From: Flavobacteriales bacterium
GTDB lineage: Bacteria; Bacteroidota; Bacteroidia; Flavobacteriales_F; PHOS-HE28
Assembly (NCBI GenBank): GCA_016788635.1
Contig: JAEUSU010000007.1
Location: 95,870 to 159,869 of the forward strand
Length of the DNA stretch: 64,000 nucleotides
Direction: 5' to 3'
A program made the position numbers and the translations under genes. Below are positions 16,201 to 26,211 of the stretch, one piece after another (within the stretch, counting starts at the first letter, position 1; every line of letters starts with the position of its first letter). The notes under the pieces were generated by a model. That model worked only from the letters and a program-made list of their open reading frames with translations. It made no database searches and was not told where the DNA came from.

Positions 16201-19200
16201 CACCTGGACCTTGGTGAGCGGGAGCGGCGTCATCGTTTCACCGAACAATCCCACCACATCCGTGAACGGGTTGGGCATCGGCGTGAACCGCTTCCGTTGG
16301 ACCGTGAGCAACGGCCCCTGCCCGAGCGGCCTCACACAGGATGACGTGGATATCGTGGTGTTCAGCAGCGCCAGCCCGGTGGCCAACGCGGGTCCGGATC
16401 AGCAGCTCTGCACCCCAACAGATTTCACCACCATGGCCGCCAGCGTACCGATCGCGCCGGCCACGGGTACTTGGTCATTGATCACTGGTTCAGGCACCAT
16501 CGTTTCACCGAGCAGCCCCACCACCTCCATCACCGGTTTGGGCATCGGCGTGAACACCTTCCGATGGACAGTGAATAATGGCGCCTGCGGCGGCACCACC
16601 ACGGACGATGTCACCCTCACCCTCTTCGCCGCGCACAACCTGGCCGCAGATGCAGGGCCCGATGTGGAGATCTGCCTGCCCACCTTCCCGAACACGGTGG
16701 CCATGACGGGCAGCTCGCTGATCTTCCCCGCCACCGGCCAATGGAGCCTGGTGAGTGGTACCGCGAACATCGTGGATCCGACCTCCCCGGTTACCGAGGT
16801 GAACGGGCTGGGCATTGGCATAGTGGTGTTGCAGTGGACGGTATTCAATGGCCCCTGCGGAACCACAACGGACCAGATGACGATCAATGTGTACAACGCG
16901 GCCAACCCGGTGGCGAACGCCGGTCCGGACCAGAGCCTGTGCACCCCGATCACCACCACGAACCTGCTGGGCAGCGCTTTGATCGCACCCGCCACCGGCC
17001 AGTGGACCTTGGTCAGCGGCTCCGGTGTATTCGCCGCCCCGAACTCGCCGAACACCACCGTGAGCGGCCTGTCGGTAGGGGTGAACGTGTTCGAATGGAC
17101 CGTGGACAATGGCCCTTGTGTGCCCGGTATCTCCAGTGATCTGGTGACGGTGATCGTGTTCAGTGGCAGCGCCCAGCAGGCGGACGCCGGTCCCGACCAG
17201 TCACTTTGCAGCAGTACGGCTTCCACGCCATTGGCAGGCAATGCCGCCGTCCTACCAGCCACTGGTGAATGGAGCGTGCTGCAAGGCACGGCGAATTTCG
17301 CGGATGCCACCGATCCAAACACAACGGTAAGTGGGCTCAGCATCGGTGAGAACATTTTGGTGTGGAGCATAGACAACGGGGCGTGCGGTGTAAGCACGGA
17401 CCCCGTGAGCCTGTTCGTGTATGATGAGAACCAGACGGATGCGAACGCTGGACCTGACCAAGCGCTCTGCACGCCCACCCAAAGCACCAACCTGGCCGGC
17501 AATGCGGTCACCTTCCCCGGAACGGGCACTTGGACCCTGGTGAGCGGTTCGGGTGTGATAGCCAACCCGAACAGCCCCACCAGCTTTGTAAGTGGGCTCT
17601 CGGTCGGTGTGAACACCTTCGAATGGACGGTGAACAACGGGCCGTGCCCATCAGGCATCACCAGCGACCTCGTGGACATCGTGGTGTTCGACCAGAACGC
17701 AGCGGTGGCCAATGCAGGCCCCGATCAGGAGTTGTGCACGCCAGCGAACAGTACTGCGCTGGCGGCGAACACCCCGGCCTTGCCCGGTGTGGGAACCTGG
17801 ACCCTTGTGAGTGGTACCGGAGTTTTCGCCGATCCCAACGCGCCCACCACCACGGTCAGTGGATTGTCCACCGGTACCAACGTGTTCCGCTGGACGATCA
17901 ACAACGGTCCATGCGGCAGCTCGCAGGATGATGTGAGCATCCTGTTGTACGATGCCACCAACCCCGATGCGGATGCCGGCCCCGACCAGGAGTTGTGCAC
18001 ACCGACCAGCTCCACCACGCTCACGGGCAGTGCACTTATCGCGCCAGCCACCGGGACATGGACACTGGTAAGCGGCACCGGCACCATCGTCTCACCCAAC
18101 AGCCCGAGCACGGCATTGACGGGTCTCTCGATCGGCGTGAACACCTTCCGCTGGACGGTGAGCAATGGACCCTGCGCCAACGCTTTGACCACGGACGAGG
18201 TCAGCATCATCATCTACGATGGCAGCGAACCCCCGGCCAATGCGGGCCCGGACCAGAGCCTGTGCACACCGAATACCAGCACCTCGCTGGCGGGTAGCGT
18301 GCCCAACTTCCCGGCCTCGGGCACATGGACCTTGGTGAGCGGAACGGGTCTTCTTGCTGATGCCACCGATCCCAATACCACAGTGACCGGTCTCTCGGTG
18401 GGTGCGAATGTGTTCGAGTGGACGATCACCAACGGACCCTGCCCGGGTGGCCTGACCACGGACCAAGTGACGATCCTGGTGTTTGACGAGAACAATCCGG
18501 TGGCTGATGCCGGTCCGGACCAGCAGCTCTGCACGCCCACCACCACCACCGCCATGGCGGGCAGCAATGTGATCTTCCCTGCCACGGGGACCTGGACACT
18601 GGTAGCAGGCCTTGGAACCATTGTGGACCCGAGCAGCCCCACTTCGCAGATCACCGGGTTGGGTGTGGGTGTGAACCGTTTCCGGTGGACCGTGAGCAAT
18701 GGTCCCTGCAGCACACCCTTGACCTTCGACGAGGTGGAGATCGTGGTCTTTGATGCGAACAACCCTGTTGCGAACGCAGGCCCGCCACAGATCCTGTGCA
18801 CGCCGAACGTGAACACCTCATTGGCGGGTAGCGCGTTGATATTCCCCGCAACGGGTCTCTGGACGCTGGTGAGCGGCAGCGGCACCATCAGTGATCCCAC
18901 CTTGCCCACCAGTACGGTCACCAGTTTGGGTGTGGGTGAGAACGTGTTCCAGTGGACCGTGAGTAATGGCCCCTGCGGCGCACCCACCAGCAGCCAGGTG
19001 AGCATCTTCGTGTTCGACACCAACAACCCGAATGCCGACGCCGGTCCGGATCAGGACCTGTGCACACCGGTCACCAGCGCAGTGCTCGCGGCCAGCCCGG
19101 TGACCTTCCCGGCAACGGCGCAGTGGAGCGTGATTTCCGGCACGGGCAGCTTCGTGAACGCGAACGATCCGAACACCACGGTGAACGGGCTTTCAGTGGG

Positions 19201-22200
19201 CGTGAACATCCTGCGCTGGACCGTGGATAATGGTCCATGTGGGACCGGGCTCACCTCCAGCGATGTGGTGATCACCCTGTATGATGAGAACAATCCGGTG
19301 GCAGACGCTGGTCCGGCGCAGGAACTGTGCACACCGAACACAAGCACCACGCTCGCGGGCAGCAGCGTGATCTTCCCGGCCACCGGCCAATGGGTGGTGG
19401 TGCAGGGCAACGGCATCATTGCCGATCCCACAGACCCGAACTCCGCTGTGAACGGACTGGATGTCGGCGAGAACATCTTCGTATGGATCGTGGACAACGG
19501 GCCCTGCGCCAGTGGAAGCACCAGCGATGCGGTGAGCGTGTTCGTGTTCGACGAGAACAACCCGGTGGCGGATGCCGGCCCCGACCAGCAGCTCTGCACA
19601 CCGGTCACATCCACCAACCTGAGCGCCAGCACGGTGATCTTCCCGGCCACGGGCCAATGGAGCGTGATCAGTGGCGCGGGGACCTTTGTGGACCCGAACG
19701 ACCCCTTCACCACCGTGACCGGTCTGGCCGTGGGCGTGAACGTCTTCCGCTGGACCGTGAGCAACGGCCCCTGCGGTGCGCCCACCACGGATGAGGTGAC
19801 GATCACGCTGTTCGACGAGAACAATCCGGTGGCCAATGCCGGGCCGGACCAGGAGTTGTGCACGCCCACGACCAATACCGTGCTTGCCGGCTCCGCGCTC
19901 ATCTTCCCCGCCACGGGTGTGTGGTCGATCATTCAGGGCACAGGTGTGTTCGCGGATGCCACTTCACCCACCACCAGCGTCACCGGACTGAGCACCGGTG
20001 AGAACATCTTCGGTTGGACGGTGAGCAACGGTCCGTGTGGTCCAGCCACCTTCGACCTGGTGAGCATCTATGTGTTCGATGAGAACAACCCGGTGGCGAA
20101 CGCAGGTGCTGATCAACAGGTGTGTACACCTGTTACAAGCACCACGCTCGTGGGCAGTGCGCTCATCTTCCCCGCCACTGGCCAGTGGACCCTGGTAAGT
20201 GGTGCAGGTACCATCGCGGACCCGAACCTGCCCTTCACTCCGGTTACCGCGTTGGGGATCGGTGAGAACATCTTTGAATGGACGGTGAGCAACGGGCCCT
20301 GTGGCCCGGTGACGACCGATCAGATCAGCGTGTTCCTCTTCGACCTGAACGCACCGCCCGCGGATGCTGGTGCCGACCAGCAGGCCTGCACGCCCAATAC
20401 CAGTACTGTGCTCACGGGTAACACGCCCACAGCACCGGCCATCGGCGTGTGGAACCTCGTGCAGGGCACGGCCGCCATCGCAGATGTGAATGACCCTGCA
20501 TCCACTATCAACGGCCTTTCAGTGGGTGAGAACATCCTCACCTGGACCATAGACAATGGCATCTGCGGCATCAGTGTGGACAGTGTGAGCCTGTTCATAT
20601 TCGATGAGGACGCACCCCCGGCCGATGCCGGACCCGATCAGGAGTTGTGCACGCCTTCGGACAGCACCTACCTGGCCGCCGTGCCACCGGTCTTCCCCGC
20701 AACAGGCAGCTGGTCGCTGTTCTCGGGCGCCGGGCTGTTCGAGGATCCTGCGGATCCCGCCACGAAAGTGGTCGGACTTTCCATCGGTGAGAACGTGTTC
20801 GTGTGGACCGTGAACAACGGACCCTGCGCGGACCCGATCACCACCGATACCATGACCGTGGTGCTGTACAATGACAGCACGGCACCGGCCTATGCAGGCC
20901 CGGATATCGAGATCTGCCTGCCGCTCACCTTCGTGAACATGGCGGCCGACGTACCGCAATTACCGGCCATCGGAACGTGGACACTGCTTTCCGGCACGGG
21001 CACCATCGCTGCACCCAACGACCCCTTCAGCCTGATCACCGATCTGCAGGTGGGCATCAGCACCTTCCTGTGGACACTGGACAACGGACCATGCGCCAAC
21101 AACGGCATTCTGACGGATACCGTGCAGGTGACCATCTTCGATCCGAACGCGCCCGTGGCTGATGCTGGGCCCGATCAGGAACTCTGCCTGCCCACCACGG
21201 ATGCCACGCTCGCCGGAAACACACCGTCCTTCCCCGGTGTGGGCACGTGGACCAGCCTGGGCAGCGCCACCATCACCAACGTGAACGACCCGGCCACCAC
21301 GGTAAGCGGGTTGAGCGTGGGCGACAACCTCTTCGTGTGGACGATCTACAACGGGACCTGCGGATTCGGCCCACCGAGCACGGACACGGTGAACGTGGTG
21401 CTCTTTGATGATGCGGTGCCACCTGCGGTAACTGGCGCGGACCAGTTCCTGTGCTCCTCGGTGAGCGGAGCCGTGCTGCAGGCCAACAACGTGATCTACC
21501 CCGCCACCGGTCAATGGTCCGTGGTGGTGGGCAGTGGCCAGCTCGCCGACCCAATAGACCCTGGCACGCTCGCCTTTAACCTGAACGTGGGCCTGAACGT
21601 GTTCGTGTGGACGGTATCCAACGGCCCATGTCCGGATGGCGTTTCCACGGATACGCTGCAGGTTTTCGTGTATGACGAGGATGCGCCCTTCGCCAATGCA
21701 GGCCCGGACCAGTCCATCTGCGTGCCCACCATGCCCAACGAAGTGACCATGGCGGGCAATGCGCCCACCTTCCCGGCCACCGGCCAGTGGACACTGGTGA
21801 GCGGCGCGGGCACCATTGTGGATCCCTCCGATCCGCAGACGCTGATCACCGACCTGACGCCCGGTACGCACGTGTTCCAGTGGGCCATTGACAATGGCCC
21901 TTGCCCACCGGGCATCACAACGGACCTGGTGACCATCACCGTGTTCGATGCGGCGCAGCCGTCCGCGAACGCGGGTGCGGACCAGAGCGTGTGCACCCCG
22001 GTGATCAACGTGCAGCTCGCTGCCAATGCGGTCACCGCACCGGCCACCGGGCAGTGGACCATTGTGAGCGGAAGCGGCAGTCTTTCCAGCAGCACCGATC
22101 CAGCAGCCACGCTCACCGGCCTTGCGCCCGGCCAGACCGTGCTCGTGTGGTCCATCAACAATGGTCCTTGCCCCAACGGCCTCTCCACCGATACCGTGGT

Positions 22201-23029
22201 GGTGAACGTCTTCGACAGCAATGCGAACACGGCCCTTGCCGGTCCTGACCAATCCTTCTGCACACCCATAACCGACCCTGTGACCATGTTCGCCAACTCT
22301 CCCGTCTTCCCGGCCATAGGCACCTGGGTACTGCTCAGTGGTACCGGTGCCATCGCCGATCCGAACGATCCCTTCTCGGTGATCACCGGGCTGGGCTTCG
22401 GCGAGAACGTTTTCGAATGGAGCATCGCCAATGGTGTGTGCGGTGATGGCGCGGACGTGGTGAGCCTCTTCGTCTATGACGGAGCAGTGGCACCTGCTTC
22501 CGCAGGACCGGACCAGAGCCTGTGCATTCCCACCGCGCAGACCACCTTGGAGGCCACGGCCACCACCAGCACCGGCACGGCCTACTGGACCCTGCAAAGC
22601 GGTTCAGGCGCCATTGTAAGCCCTTCCGACCCCAATACGTCGGTGAACCAACTGGCCACCGGAGAGAACTGGTTCGTGTGGGTGGTGGAGAACGGCGAAT
22701 GCGGCACCACATACGATTCATTGCTCGTGCTTGTGGAGGATTGCACGGACCCGCTGAAGGTGCCCGATGCTTTTTCGCCCAATGGCGATGGCGTGAATGA
22801 TGTGTTCGTGATCCAGGGCCTTGATGCCTACGACGTCCGCCACCTGATGGTCTTCAACCGCTACGGCAACAAGGTGCTCGATCGCAGCCCCTACAACAAC
22901 GATTGGGATGGCACCAGCGACACCGGCCTGAACCGCACGGAGAAGCTGCCCGAAAGCACCTACTACTTCATCCTCGACCTGGGCGAGGGCACGGACAAGG
23001 TCACCGGTTACATCTACCTAAGGCGTTGA
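13295..23029 (+). CDS. Giant repeat surface protein 1, T9SS type B sorted
   Basis: About 3,244 residues. The ATG at 13295 gives a signal peptide (MAEQRRPLFLAPALTAIF... ending near EARA); in-frame ATGs upstream to 13166 add a polar leader and are rejected. Residues about 40-410 form an N-terminal module (THAMGGELTYQC, GPNQYKVILNFYRDCNG) also present in the protein at 48613. About 31 repeats of around 87 residues follow (415-3150), each with (A/N)AGPDQxLC, P(A/G)TGxWxLVSGxG, and VFxWTVxNGPC. The last 90 residues are a gliding-motility-type C-terminal domain (type B sorting; VPDAFSPNGDGVNDVFVIQG). PorP/SprF and OmpA partners follow directly. By analogy with SprB it is probably a cell-surface adhesin or filament. 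Confidence 0.9.
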   Translation: MAEQRRPLFLAPALTAIFRPLFRSLAPLALAVLCLPHEARATHAMGGELTYQCIGPNQYKVILNFYRDCNGVAAPTNCSNGLQFRVQNTACGANFTDCLALESVQVITPICPTEVDRCVSASGTYGVERYTFSKIVNLNAWAGCGTNWIISWELCCRNNSITSLQNPGNQRLYLDARLNNTLTPCNTSPTFLNSPTPFYCLGQPISYNPGAFDPDGDSLDFALINARGLNGANLTYSAGYSAVQPIANSGGANAVVMNPATGTLTCTPSIQQVAVVSYRVREYRNGVLIGEVVRDIQFVIRPCPSNAQPSATGINGTSNFSAQVCAGQPISFTINSSDPNAGQIVTMTWNNGIPGASFSASGSPFPTGTFTWTPTVADIGNNTFAVTVADNACPLVGTNTFGYSILVTPPFTPAYAGVNQQVCGGSVNMTAILPFPGLVGTWSVVSGTGTFANVNDQSTTVTGLSTGTNVFQWNVNYQTCGVATAQVTITSFNPAQPAANAGPDQSFCSPTSSATLAANTAAFPATGTWALVSGSGTITSPNSPTSSVTGLGIGVNRFRWTINNGPCGPPTSDEVDIIVFNNAQPAANAGPDQSICTPASSVTLNGNALLGPATGTWTLVSGSGLITSPNAPSTTVTGLPVGVHTFRWSINNSPCVPGLTQDDVVITVFSATSPNANAGPNQQVCATSASLSGSVPTAPATGAWSLVSGAGTITSPSSPTTTVTGLGVGNNIFQWTVNNGPCTNGITTSQVTITRFDGTAPPANAGPDQNLCGPAASATMAGNAPVSPATGTWTLVSGGGTITSPNSPTTPITGLPVGTNIFRWTINNGPCPGSPSQDDVVLTVFSNTQPAANAGPAQQLCTPQTSTNLAGNAPIAPATGQWTVISGTGAFADATSPTTTVSGLSVGNNVFQWTINNGPCANPITTSQVTVTLFNSANPVANAGPDQVLCTPVTTTTLTGSSLIAPATGTWTLVSGSGVIVSPNNPTTSVNGLGIGVNRFRWTVSNGPCPSGLTQDDVDIVVFSSASPVANAGPDQQLCTPTDFTTMAASVPIAPATGTWSLITGSGTIVSPSSPTTSITGLGIGVNTFRWTVNNGACGGTTTDDVTLTLFAAHNLAADAGPDVEICLPTFPNTVAMTGSSLIFPATGQWSLVSGTANIVDPTSPVTEVNGLGIGIVVLQWTVFNGPCGTTTDQMTINVYNAANPVANAGPDQSLCTPITTTNLLGSALIAPATGQWTLVSGSGVFAAPNSPNTTVSGLSVGVNVFEWTVDNGPCVPGISSDLVTVIVFSGSAQQADAGPDQSLCSSTASTPLAGNAAVLPATGEWSVLQGTANFADATDPNTTVSGLSIGENILVWSIDNGACGVSTDPVSLFVYDENQTDANAGPDQALCTPTQSTNLAGNAVTFPGTGTWTLVSGSGVIANPNSPTSFVSGLSVGVNTFEWTVNNGPCPSGITSDLVDIVVFDQNAAVANAGPDQELCTPANSTALAANTPALPGVGTWTLVSGTGVFADPNAPTTTVSGLSTGTNVFRWTINNGPCGSSQDDVSILLYDATNPDADAGPDQELCTPTSSTTLTGSALIAPATGTWTLVSGTGTIVSPNSPSTALTGLSIGVNTFRWTVSNGPCANALTTDEVSIIIYDGSEPPANAGPDQSLCTPNTSTSLAGSVPNFPASGTWTLVSGTGLLADATDPNTTVTGLSVGANVFEWTITNGPCPGGLTTDQVTILVFDENNPVADAGPDQQLCTPTTTTAMAGSNVIFPATGTWTLVAGLGTIVDPSSPTSQITGLGVGVNRFRWTVSNGPCSTPLTFDEVEIVVFDANNPVANAGPPQILCTPNVNTSLAGSALIFPATGLWTLVSGSGTISDPTLPTSTVTSLGVGENVFQWTVSNGPCGAPTSSQVSIFVFDTNNPNADAGPDQDLCTPVTSAVLAASPVTFPATAQWSVISGTGSFVNANDPNTTVNGLSVGVNILRWTVDNGPCGTGLTSSDVVITLYDENNPVADAGPAQELCTPNTSTTLAGSSVIFPATGQWVVVQGNGIIADPTDPNSAVNGLDVGENIFVWIVDNGPCASGSTSDAVSVFVFDENNPVADAGPDQQLCTPVTSTNLSASTVIFPATGQWSVISGAGTFVDPNDPFTTVTGLAVGVNVFRWTVSNGPCGAPTTDEVTITLFDENNPVANAGPDQELCTPTTNTVLAGSALIFPATGVWSIIQGTGVFADATSPTTSVTGLSTGENIFGWTVSNGPCGPATFDLVSIYVFDENNPVANAGADQQVCTPVTSTTLVGSALIFPATGQWTLVSGAGTIADPNLPFTPVTALGIGENIFEWTVSNGPCGPVTTDQISVFLFDLNAPPADAGADQQACTPNTSTVLTGNTPTAPAIGVWNLVQGTAAIADVNDPASTINGLSVGENILTWTIDNGICGISVDSVSLFIFDEDAPPADAGPDQELCTPSDSTYLAAVPPVFPATGSWSLFSGAGLFEDPADPATKVVGLSIGENVFVWTVNNGPCADPITTDTMTVVLYNDSTAPAYAGPDIEICLPLTFVNMAADVPQLPAIGTWTLLSGTGTIAAPNDPFSLITDLQVGISTFLWTLDNGPCANNGILTDTVQVTIFDPNAPVADAGPDQELCLPTTDATLAGNTPSFPGVGTWTSLGSATITNVNDPATTVSGLSVGDNLFVWTIYNGTCGFGPPSTDTVNVVLFDDAVPPAVTGADQFLCSSVSGAVLQANNVIYPATGQWSVVVGSGQLADPIDPGTLAFNLNVGLNVFVWTVSNGPCPDGVSTDTLQVFVYDEDAPFANAGPDQSICVPTMPNEVTMAGNAPTFPATGQWTLVSGAGTIVDPSDPQTLITDLTPGTHVFQWAIDNGPCPPGITTDLVTITVFDAAQPSANAGADQSVCTPVINVQLAANAVTAPATGQWTIVSGSGSLSSSTDPAATLTGLAPGQTVLVWSINNGPCPNGLSTDTVVVNVFDSNANTALAGPDQSFCTPITDPVTMFANSPVFPAIGTWVLLSGTGAIADPNDPFSVITGLGFGENVFEWSIANGVCGDGADVVSLFVYDGAVAPASAGPDQSLCIPTAQTTLEATATTSTGTAYWTLQSGSGAIVSPSDPNTSVNQLATGENWFVWVVENGECGTTYDSLLVLVEDCTDPLKVPDAFSPNGDGVNDVFVIQGLDAYDVRHLMVFNRYGNKVLDRSPYNNDWDGTSDTGLNRTEKLPESTYYFILDLGEGTDKVTGYIYLRR
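14534..22740 (+). repeat. 31 tandem ~87-residue repeats in giant protein 1
   Basis: Reading the protein, I counted 31 units from AYAGVNQQVC to ASAGPDQSLC. Each has two conserved cysteines, one after the AGPDQxL start and one in the NNGPC block. Units are diverged in DNA. The exceptions in length are units such as the ninth and twenty-eighth, which carry two or three extra residues after the first Cys (CLPTFPNTVAM, CVPTMPNEVTM). Confidence 0.9.
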
Positions 23030-23033
23030 TCTC

Positions 23034-24005
23034 ATGCGCACACCACGTATCCATATCACACCGACCATGAGCGCACGAAGCTGGCGCCGCTGGACGAGTT
23101 CGATGCTTCTGGGTGTTGCCGGCCTTGGGCTGATGGCCCAGCAGGACCCCCAGTTCTCGCAGTACATGTTCAATCTGCTCGCGATCAACCCGGCGTATGC
23201 CGGCGCGGCCGAGCGTGTAAGCCTGAAGGCCCTGACCCGTCACCAATGGGTGGGCTTCGATGGGGCGCCGGTCACCCAAACGATCACCGGGCACAGCCCC
23301 GTGTTCTTTGAATCGCTCTGCCTGGGCGGCACCCTCATGCGCGACCAGCATGGGCCGGTCACGCAGTATGGCTTCTTCGCGGATGTGGCCTATCGCATCC
23401 TCATGGGGAATGACGCGCGCCTGTCCTTCGGTATCAAGGGTGGGTTGAACCTGATGCAGGGGAAGTTCGGCGAGCTGAACCCGCTGGACCAGAACGACCA
23501 GGTGTTCCAGGCGAACGTGACCAGCAAGCTGGACCCGCAGTTCGGTTTCGGTGTGATGTACTATGCAGAGCGCTTCTACCTCGGCCTGAGCACGCCCAAG
23601 ATGCTGCGCACGGAATTCTTCGAGACGGACTCGTTGGTGTTCGTGAGCCAGCCCGGGCAACGAAGCCACTGGTTCCTGACCGGTGGCTACGTGTGGGACC
23701 TGGGCAGCTACACCAAGTTCAAACCCACCTTCCTGGTGAAGGCCGTCACCGGCGCGCCGGTCAGTTTCGACCTCAGTGCCAATTTCTTCTTCTATGAGAA
23801 GTTCTGGCTGGGCGCCATGTACCGCTACCAGGATGCCGTGGGCATGCTGGCGCAGTATCACTTCACCGATGGGTTGTATGCCGGCTACGCCTACGACTTC
23901 ACACTGTCCCCGCTGCGCAACTTCAGCGGTGGCTCGCACGAGATCATGGTGGGCATCGACTTCGGCCGCCAGTTGAAAGGGATCCGTTCACCGCGCTATT
24001 TCTGA
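23034..24005 (+). CDS. PorP/SprF family T9SS outer-membrane protein
   Basis: 323 residues with an N-terminal signal segment and the hallmark start of the family's mature part, QQDPQFSQYMFNLLAINPAYAGAAE. Beta-barrel strands follow, ending in an aromatic-rich C-terminus (GYAYDFTLSPL, GSHEIMVGIDF). PorP/SprF proteins sit in the outer membrane and are needed for secretion or anchoring of type B-sorted cargo such as SprB. The start is five bases after the stop of giant protein 1, so the barrel is made with its presumed client. The ATG at 23034 is used; 23067 (MSARSW) is a possible alternative. Confidence 0.93.
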   Translation: MRTPRIHITPTMSARSWRRWTSSMLLGVAGLGLMAQQDPQFSQYMFNLLAINPAYAGAAERVSLKALTRHQWVGFDGAPVTQTITGHSPVFFESLCLGGTLMRDQHGPVTQYGFFADVAYRILMGNDARLSFGIKGGLNLMQGKFGELNPLDQNDQVFQANVTSKLDPQFGFGVMYYAERFYLGLSTPKMLRTEFFETDSLVFVSQPGQRSHWFLTGGYVWDLGSYTKFKPTFLVKAVTGAPVSFDLSANFFFYEKFWLGAMYRYQDAVGMLAQYHFTDGLYAGYAYDFTLSPLRNFSGGSHEIMVGIDFGRQLKGIRSPRYF

Positions 24006-24009
24006 CATC

Positions 24010-26190
24010 ATGCACATGAAGACCCAACGCCCGATCTTCCTGGTGCTGCTGGCCCTGCTGGCCCTGCCTGCCGTCCATGGCCAGAAGCTCAAACAGCGCA
24101 TGGCGGACAAGTACGCCGATGTGTTCGACTATCCACGCATGACGGCGGTGTATGAGGACATGGCCAGCAGGGGCAAGGCCGACCGCAACATCCTGCGCCG
24201 CCTGGCGAAAGGCTACGTGCGGATGGGTGAGCTGGCCAAGGCCGAACGCACCTATGCCACCCTGGCGACCGACAGCCTGGCCAGCTCCGATGATATCTGG
24301 TACTATGCCGAAGTGCTGCGTGCCAACGGGAAGTACAACGAGGCCGTGGTCCAGTACCAGCGTCTGAAACAGAAGTCACCGGATGATGTCAGGCCCTGGC
24401 CCTATGCGGACAAACCCGAAGTGTTCGATCGCTTTGTACGCGACAGCACCCGTAACACCGTGCGCAGCCTGCCGATCAATTCCGCACAAGCGGACGTTGG
24501 GCCGGCGGTGATGAACGACCTGCTCCTCTTTTCCAGTGCACGCGGTGAAGGTGTGGGGGGGAAGCACTCCTACAAGTGGGACGGCCAGCCCTTCCTCAAC
24601 CTGTATTCGGCCTTGTTGAAGGGCGAACACGCTGAGGATCCGCGTGTGATGCGCAAGGATGTGAACAGCAGGTACCATGACGGCACCGTGGCCTATGATG
24701 AGGGCTCCAAGCGGCTCTACGTAACGCGGAACAACCTGCACTACAGTGTGCTCACGAAGGCCGCAAATGGCAATCTGAACCTGGGCATCTATACCTCGGA
24801 CATTGTCATGGGCGCCTATGGGCAGCAGGAGTGGGGTGCCCTGGTACCCTTTGAGCACAACGATCCGGAGTACAACTACGGTCATCCCTGTGTGAGCCGG
24901 GGTGGCATGCGGCTCTTCTTCGTCAGCGACCGTCCCGGTGGGCTGGGCGGAACGGATATCTGGTTCTGCGAACGCATCGGCAACCAATGGGGTGTGCCGC
25001 AGAACATGGGCCCGCGCGTCAACAGTACGGGCAATGAGATGTACCCCTTCCTGGCGGGTGACAGCACCCTGTACTTCACCAGCAACGGCCACCCAGGACT
25101 TGGTGGCATGGATGTCTTCTGGTGCAGGCTCACCCCCAATGGGCCGGGCAACGTGTTCAACATGGGCTACCCGGTGAACACCAACCGGAACGATCATGGC
25201 CTGATGTTGCTGGCCGATGACAGCACCGGTTTCTTCGTGAGCGACCGGCCTGGAGGCGTGGGCAGCGATGACATCTATGGGGTCACCGTGCGTCCACCCA
25301 TGATGCACCTGGCGGGCATTGTGGTGGACAAGGAGAGCCAGCGCCCACTGGATGGCGCGAACATCGTATTGAAGGATGCTGAGAACCGTGCGATCGACCG
25401 GTTCACTTTCGAGAGCATTCCGGGAGGCCGTTTCCGCATCGAGGTGCCCTACCGCGAGATGTATGCATTGGTGGCCACACGCAATGGCTACATGCAGCGG
25501 GAGATGAGCGTGGCCACGGATGTGGATCCCCTCGAAGAGATCGTGGTGGAACTGAGCCGCTACGACTATGGGGCGGACGGTGTGGTATCCAACGGCGCCA
25601 CGGGCCAGCCGCTGGCCGGTGCGATCGTACGCCTGCTGGATGCCTCCGAGAAGGAATTGGAGACCTTCACGACCGGGGATGACGGGCATTACTCCTTCAC
25701 CCTGCAGCCGGAGACCGACTACCGTTTGCGTGTGGAGCGGGAGGGATTCTTCAAGCAGAGCGCACGCATCAGTACCAAAGGCCGCACCAGCACCATCATC
25801 AAGACGGACTTCAACCTCTTCCCATTGGAGGTGGGCCAGATCGTACGGCTGGAGAACATCTATTACGACTACAACAAGTGGAACATCCGCCCGGATGCCG
25901 CGCTTGAGCTGGACAAACTTGTGGCCACCCTGCGTGACAACCCGACCGTGCGCATTGAACTGGGTTCGCACACGGACTGCCGCGGCAAGGATGCGTACAA
26001 CCTGAGCCTGTCCGAGAAGCGTGCGAAGAGCGCCGTGGACTACATCATCTCACAGGGCATACCCAAGGAACGGATCACCAGCAAAGGGTATGGTGAAACG
26101 GTGCCTTTTGTGGAATGCGAATGCACGAAATGCACCGAGGACCAGCACCAGCAGAACCGGCGTACCGAGTTCAAGGTGCTATCGAAGTAG
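24010..26190 (+). CDS. OmpA-family protein with TPR, PD40 and carboxypeptidase-regulatory-like domains
   Basis: 726 residues. It has a signal peptide (LVLLALLALPAVHGQ), TPR-like helices (about 30-130), PD40/WD40-like blades (about 160-430; FVSDRPGGLGGTDIW, GHPGLGGMDVFWC, VSDRPGGVGSDDIYG) and two carboxypeptidase-regulatory-like beta domains (about 435-600). The C-terminal OmpA domain (from about 612; NIYYDYNKWNIRPDA, IELGSHTDCRG, SEKRAKSAVDYI) binds peptidoglycan. This architecture is typical of OmpA partners of PorP/SprF in type B T9SS loci, linking the outer-membrane machinery to the cell wall. It lies five bases after the PorP/SprF gene: a three-gene operon. Confidence 0.92.
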   Translation: MHMKTQRPIFLVLLALLALPAVHGQKLKQRMADKYADVFDYPRMTAVYEDMASRGKADRNILRRLAKGYVRMGELAKAERTYATLATDSLASSDDIWYYAEVLRANGKYNEAVVQYQRLKQKSPDDVRPWPYADKPEVFDRFVRDSTRNTVRSLPINSAQADVGPAVMNDLLLFSSARGEGVGGKHSYKWDGQPFLNLYSALLKGEHAEDPRVMRKDVNSRYHDGTVAYDEGSKRLYVTRNNLHYSVLTKAANGNLNLGIYTSDIVMGAYGQQEWGALVPFEHNDPEYNYGHPCVSRGGMRLFFVSDRPGGLGGTDIWFCERIGNQWGVPQNMGPRVNSTGNEMYPFLAGDSTLYFTSNGHPGLGGMDVFWCRLTPNGPGNVFNMGYPVNTNRNDHGLMLLADDSTGFFVSDRPGGVGSDDIYGVTVRPPMMHLAGIVVDKESQRPLDGANIVLKDAENRAIDRFTFESIPGGRFRIEVPYREMYALVATRNGYMQREMSVATDVDPLEEIVVELSRYDYGADGVVSNGATGQPLAGAIVRLLDASEKELETFTTGDDGHYSFTLQPETDYRLRVEREGFFKQSARISTKGRTSTIIKTDFNLFPLEVGQIVRLENIYYDYNKWNIRPDAALELDKLVATLRDNPTVRIELGSHTDCRGKDAYNLSLSEKRAKSAVDYIISQGIPKERITSKGYGETVPFVECECTKCTEDQHQQNRRTEFKVLSK

Positions 26191-26211
26191 GGATAGGGGG
26201 AACCAAGGGGA

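Noticed and set aside
16399..22597. Long minus-strand open frames (up to about 545 residues) opposite giant protein 1
   Set aside because: They mirror the repeat period and lack starts with signal sequences or known motifs. Biased GC-rich codons leave the opposite strand open. The plus-strand frame has clear domains at both ends.
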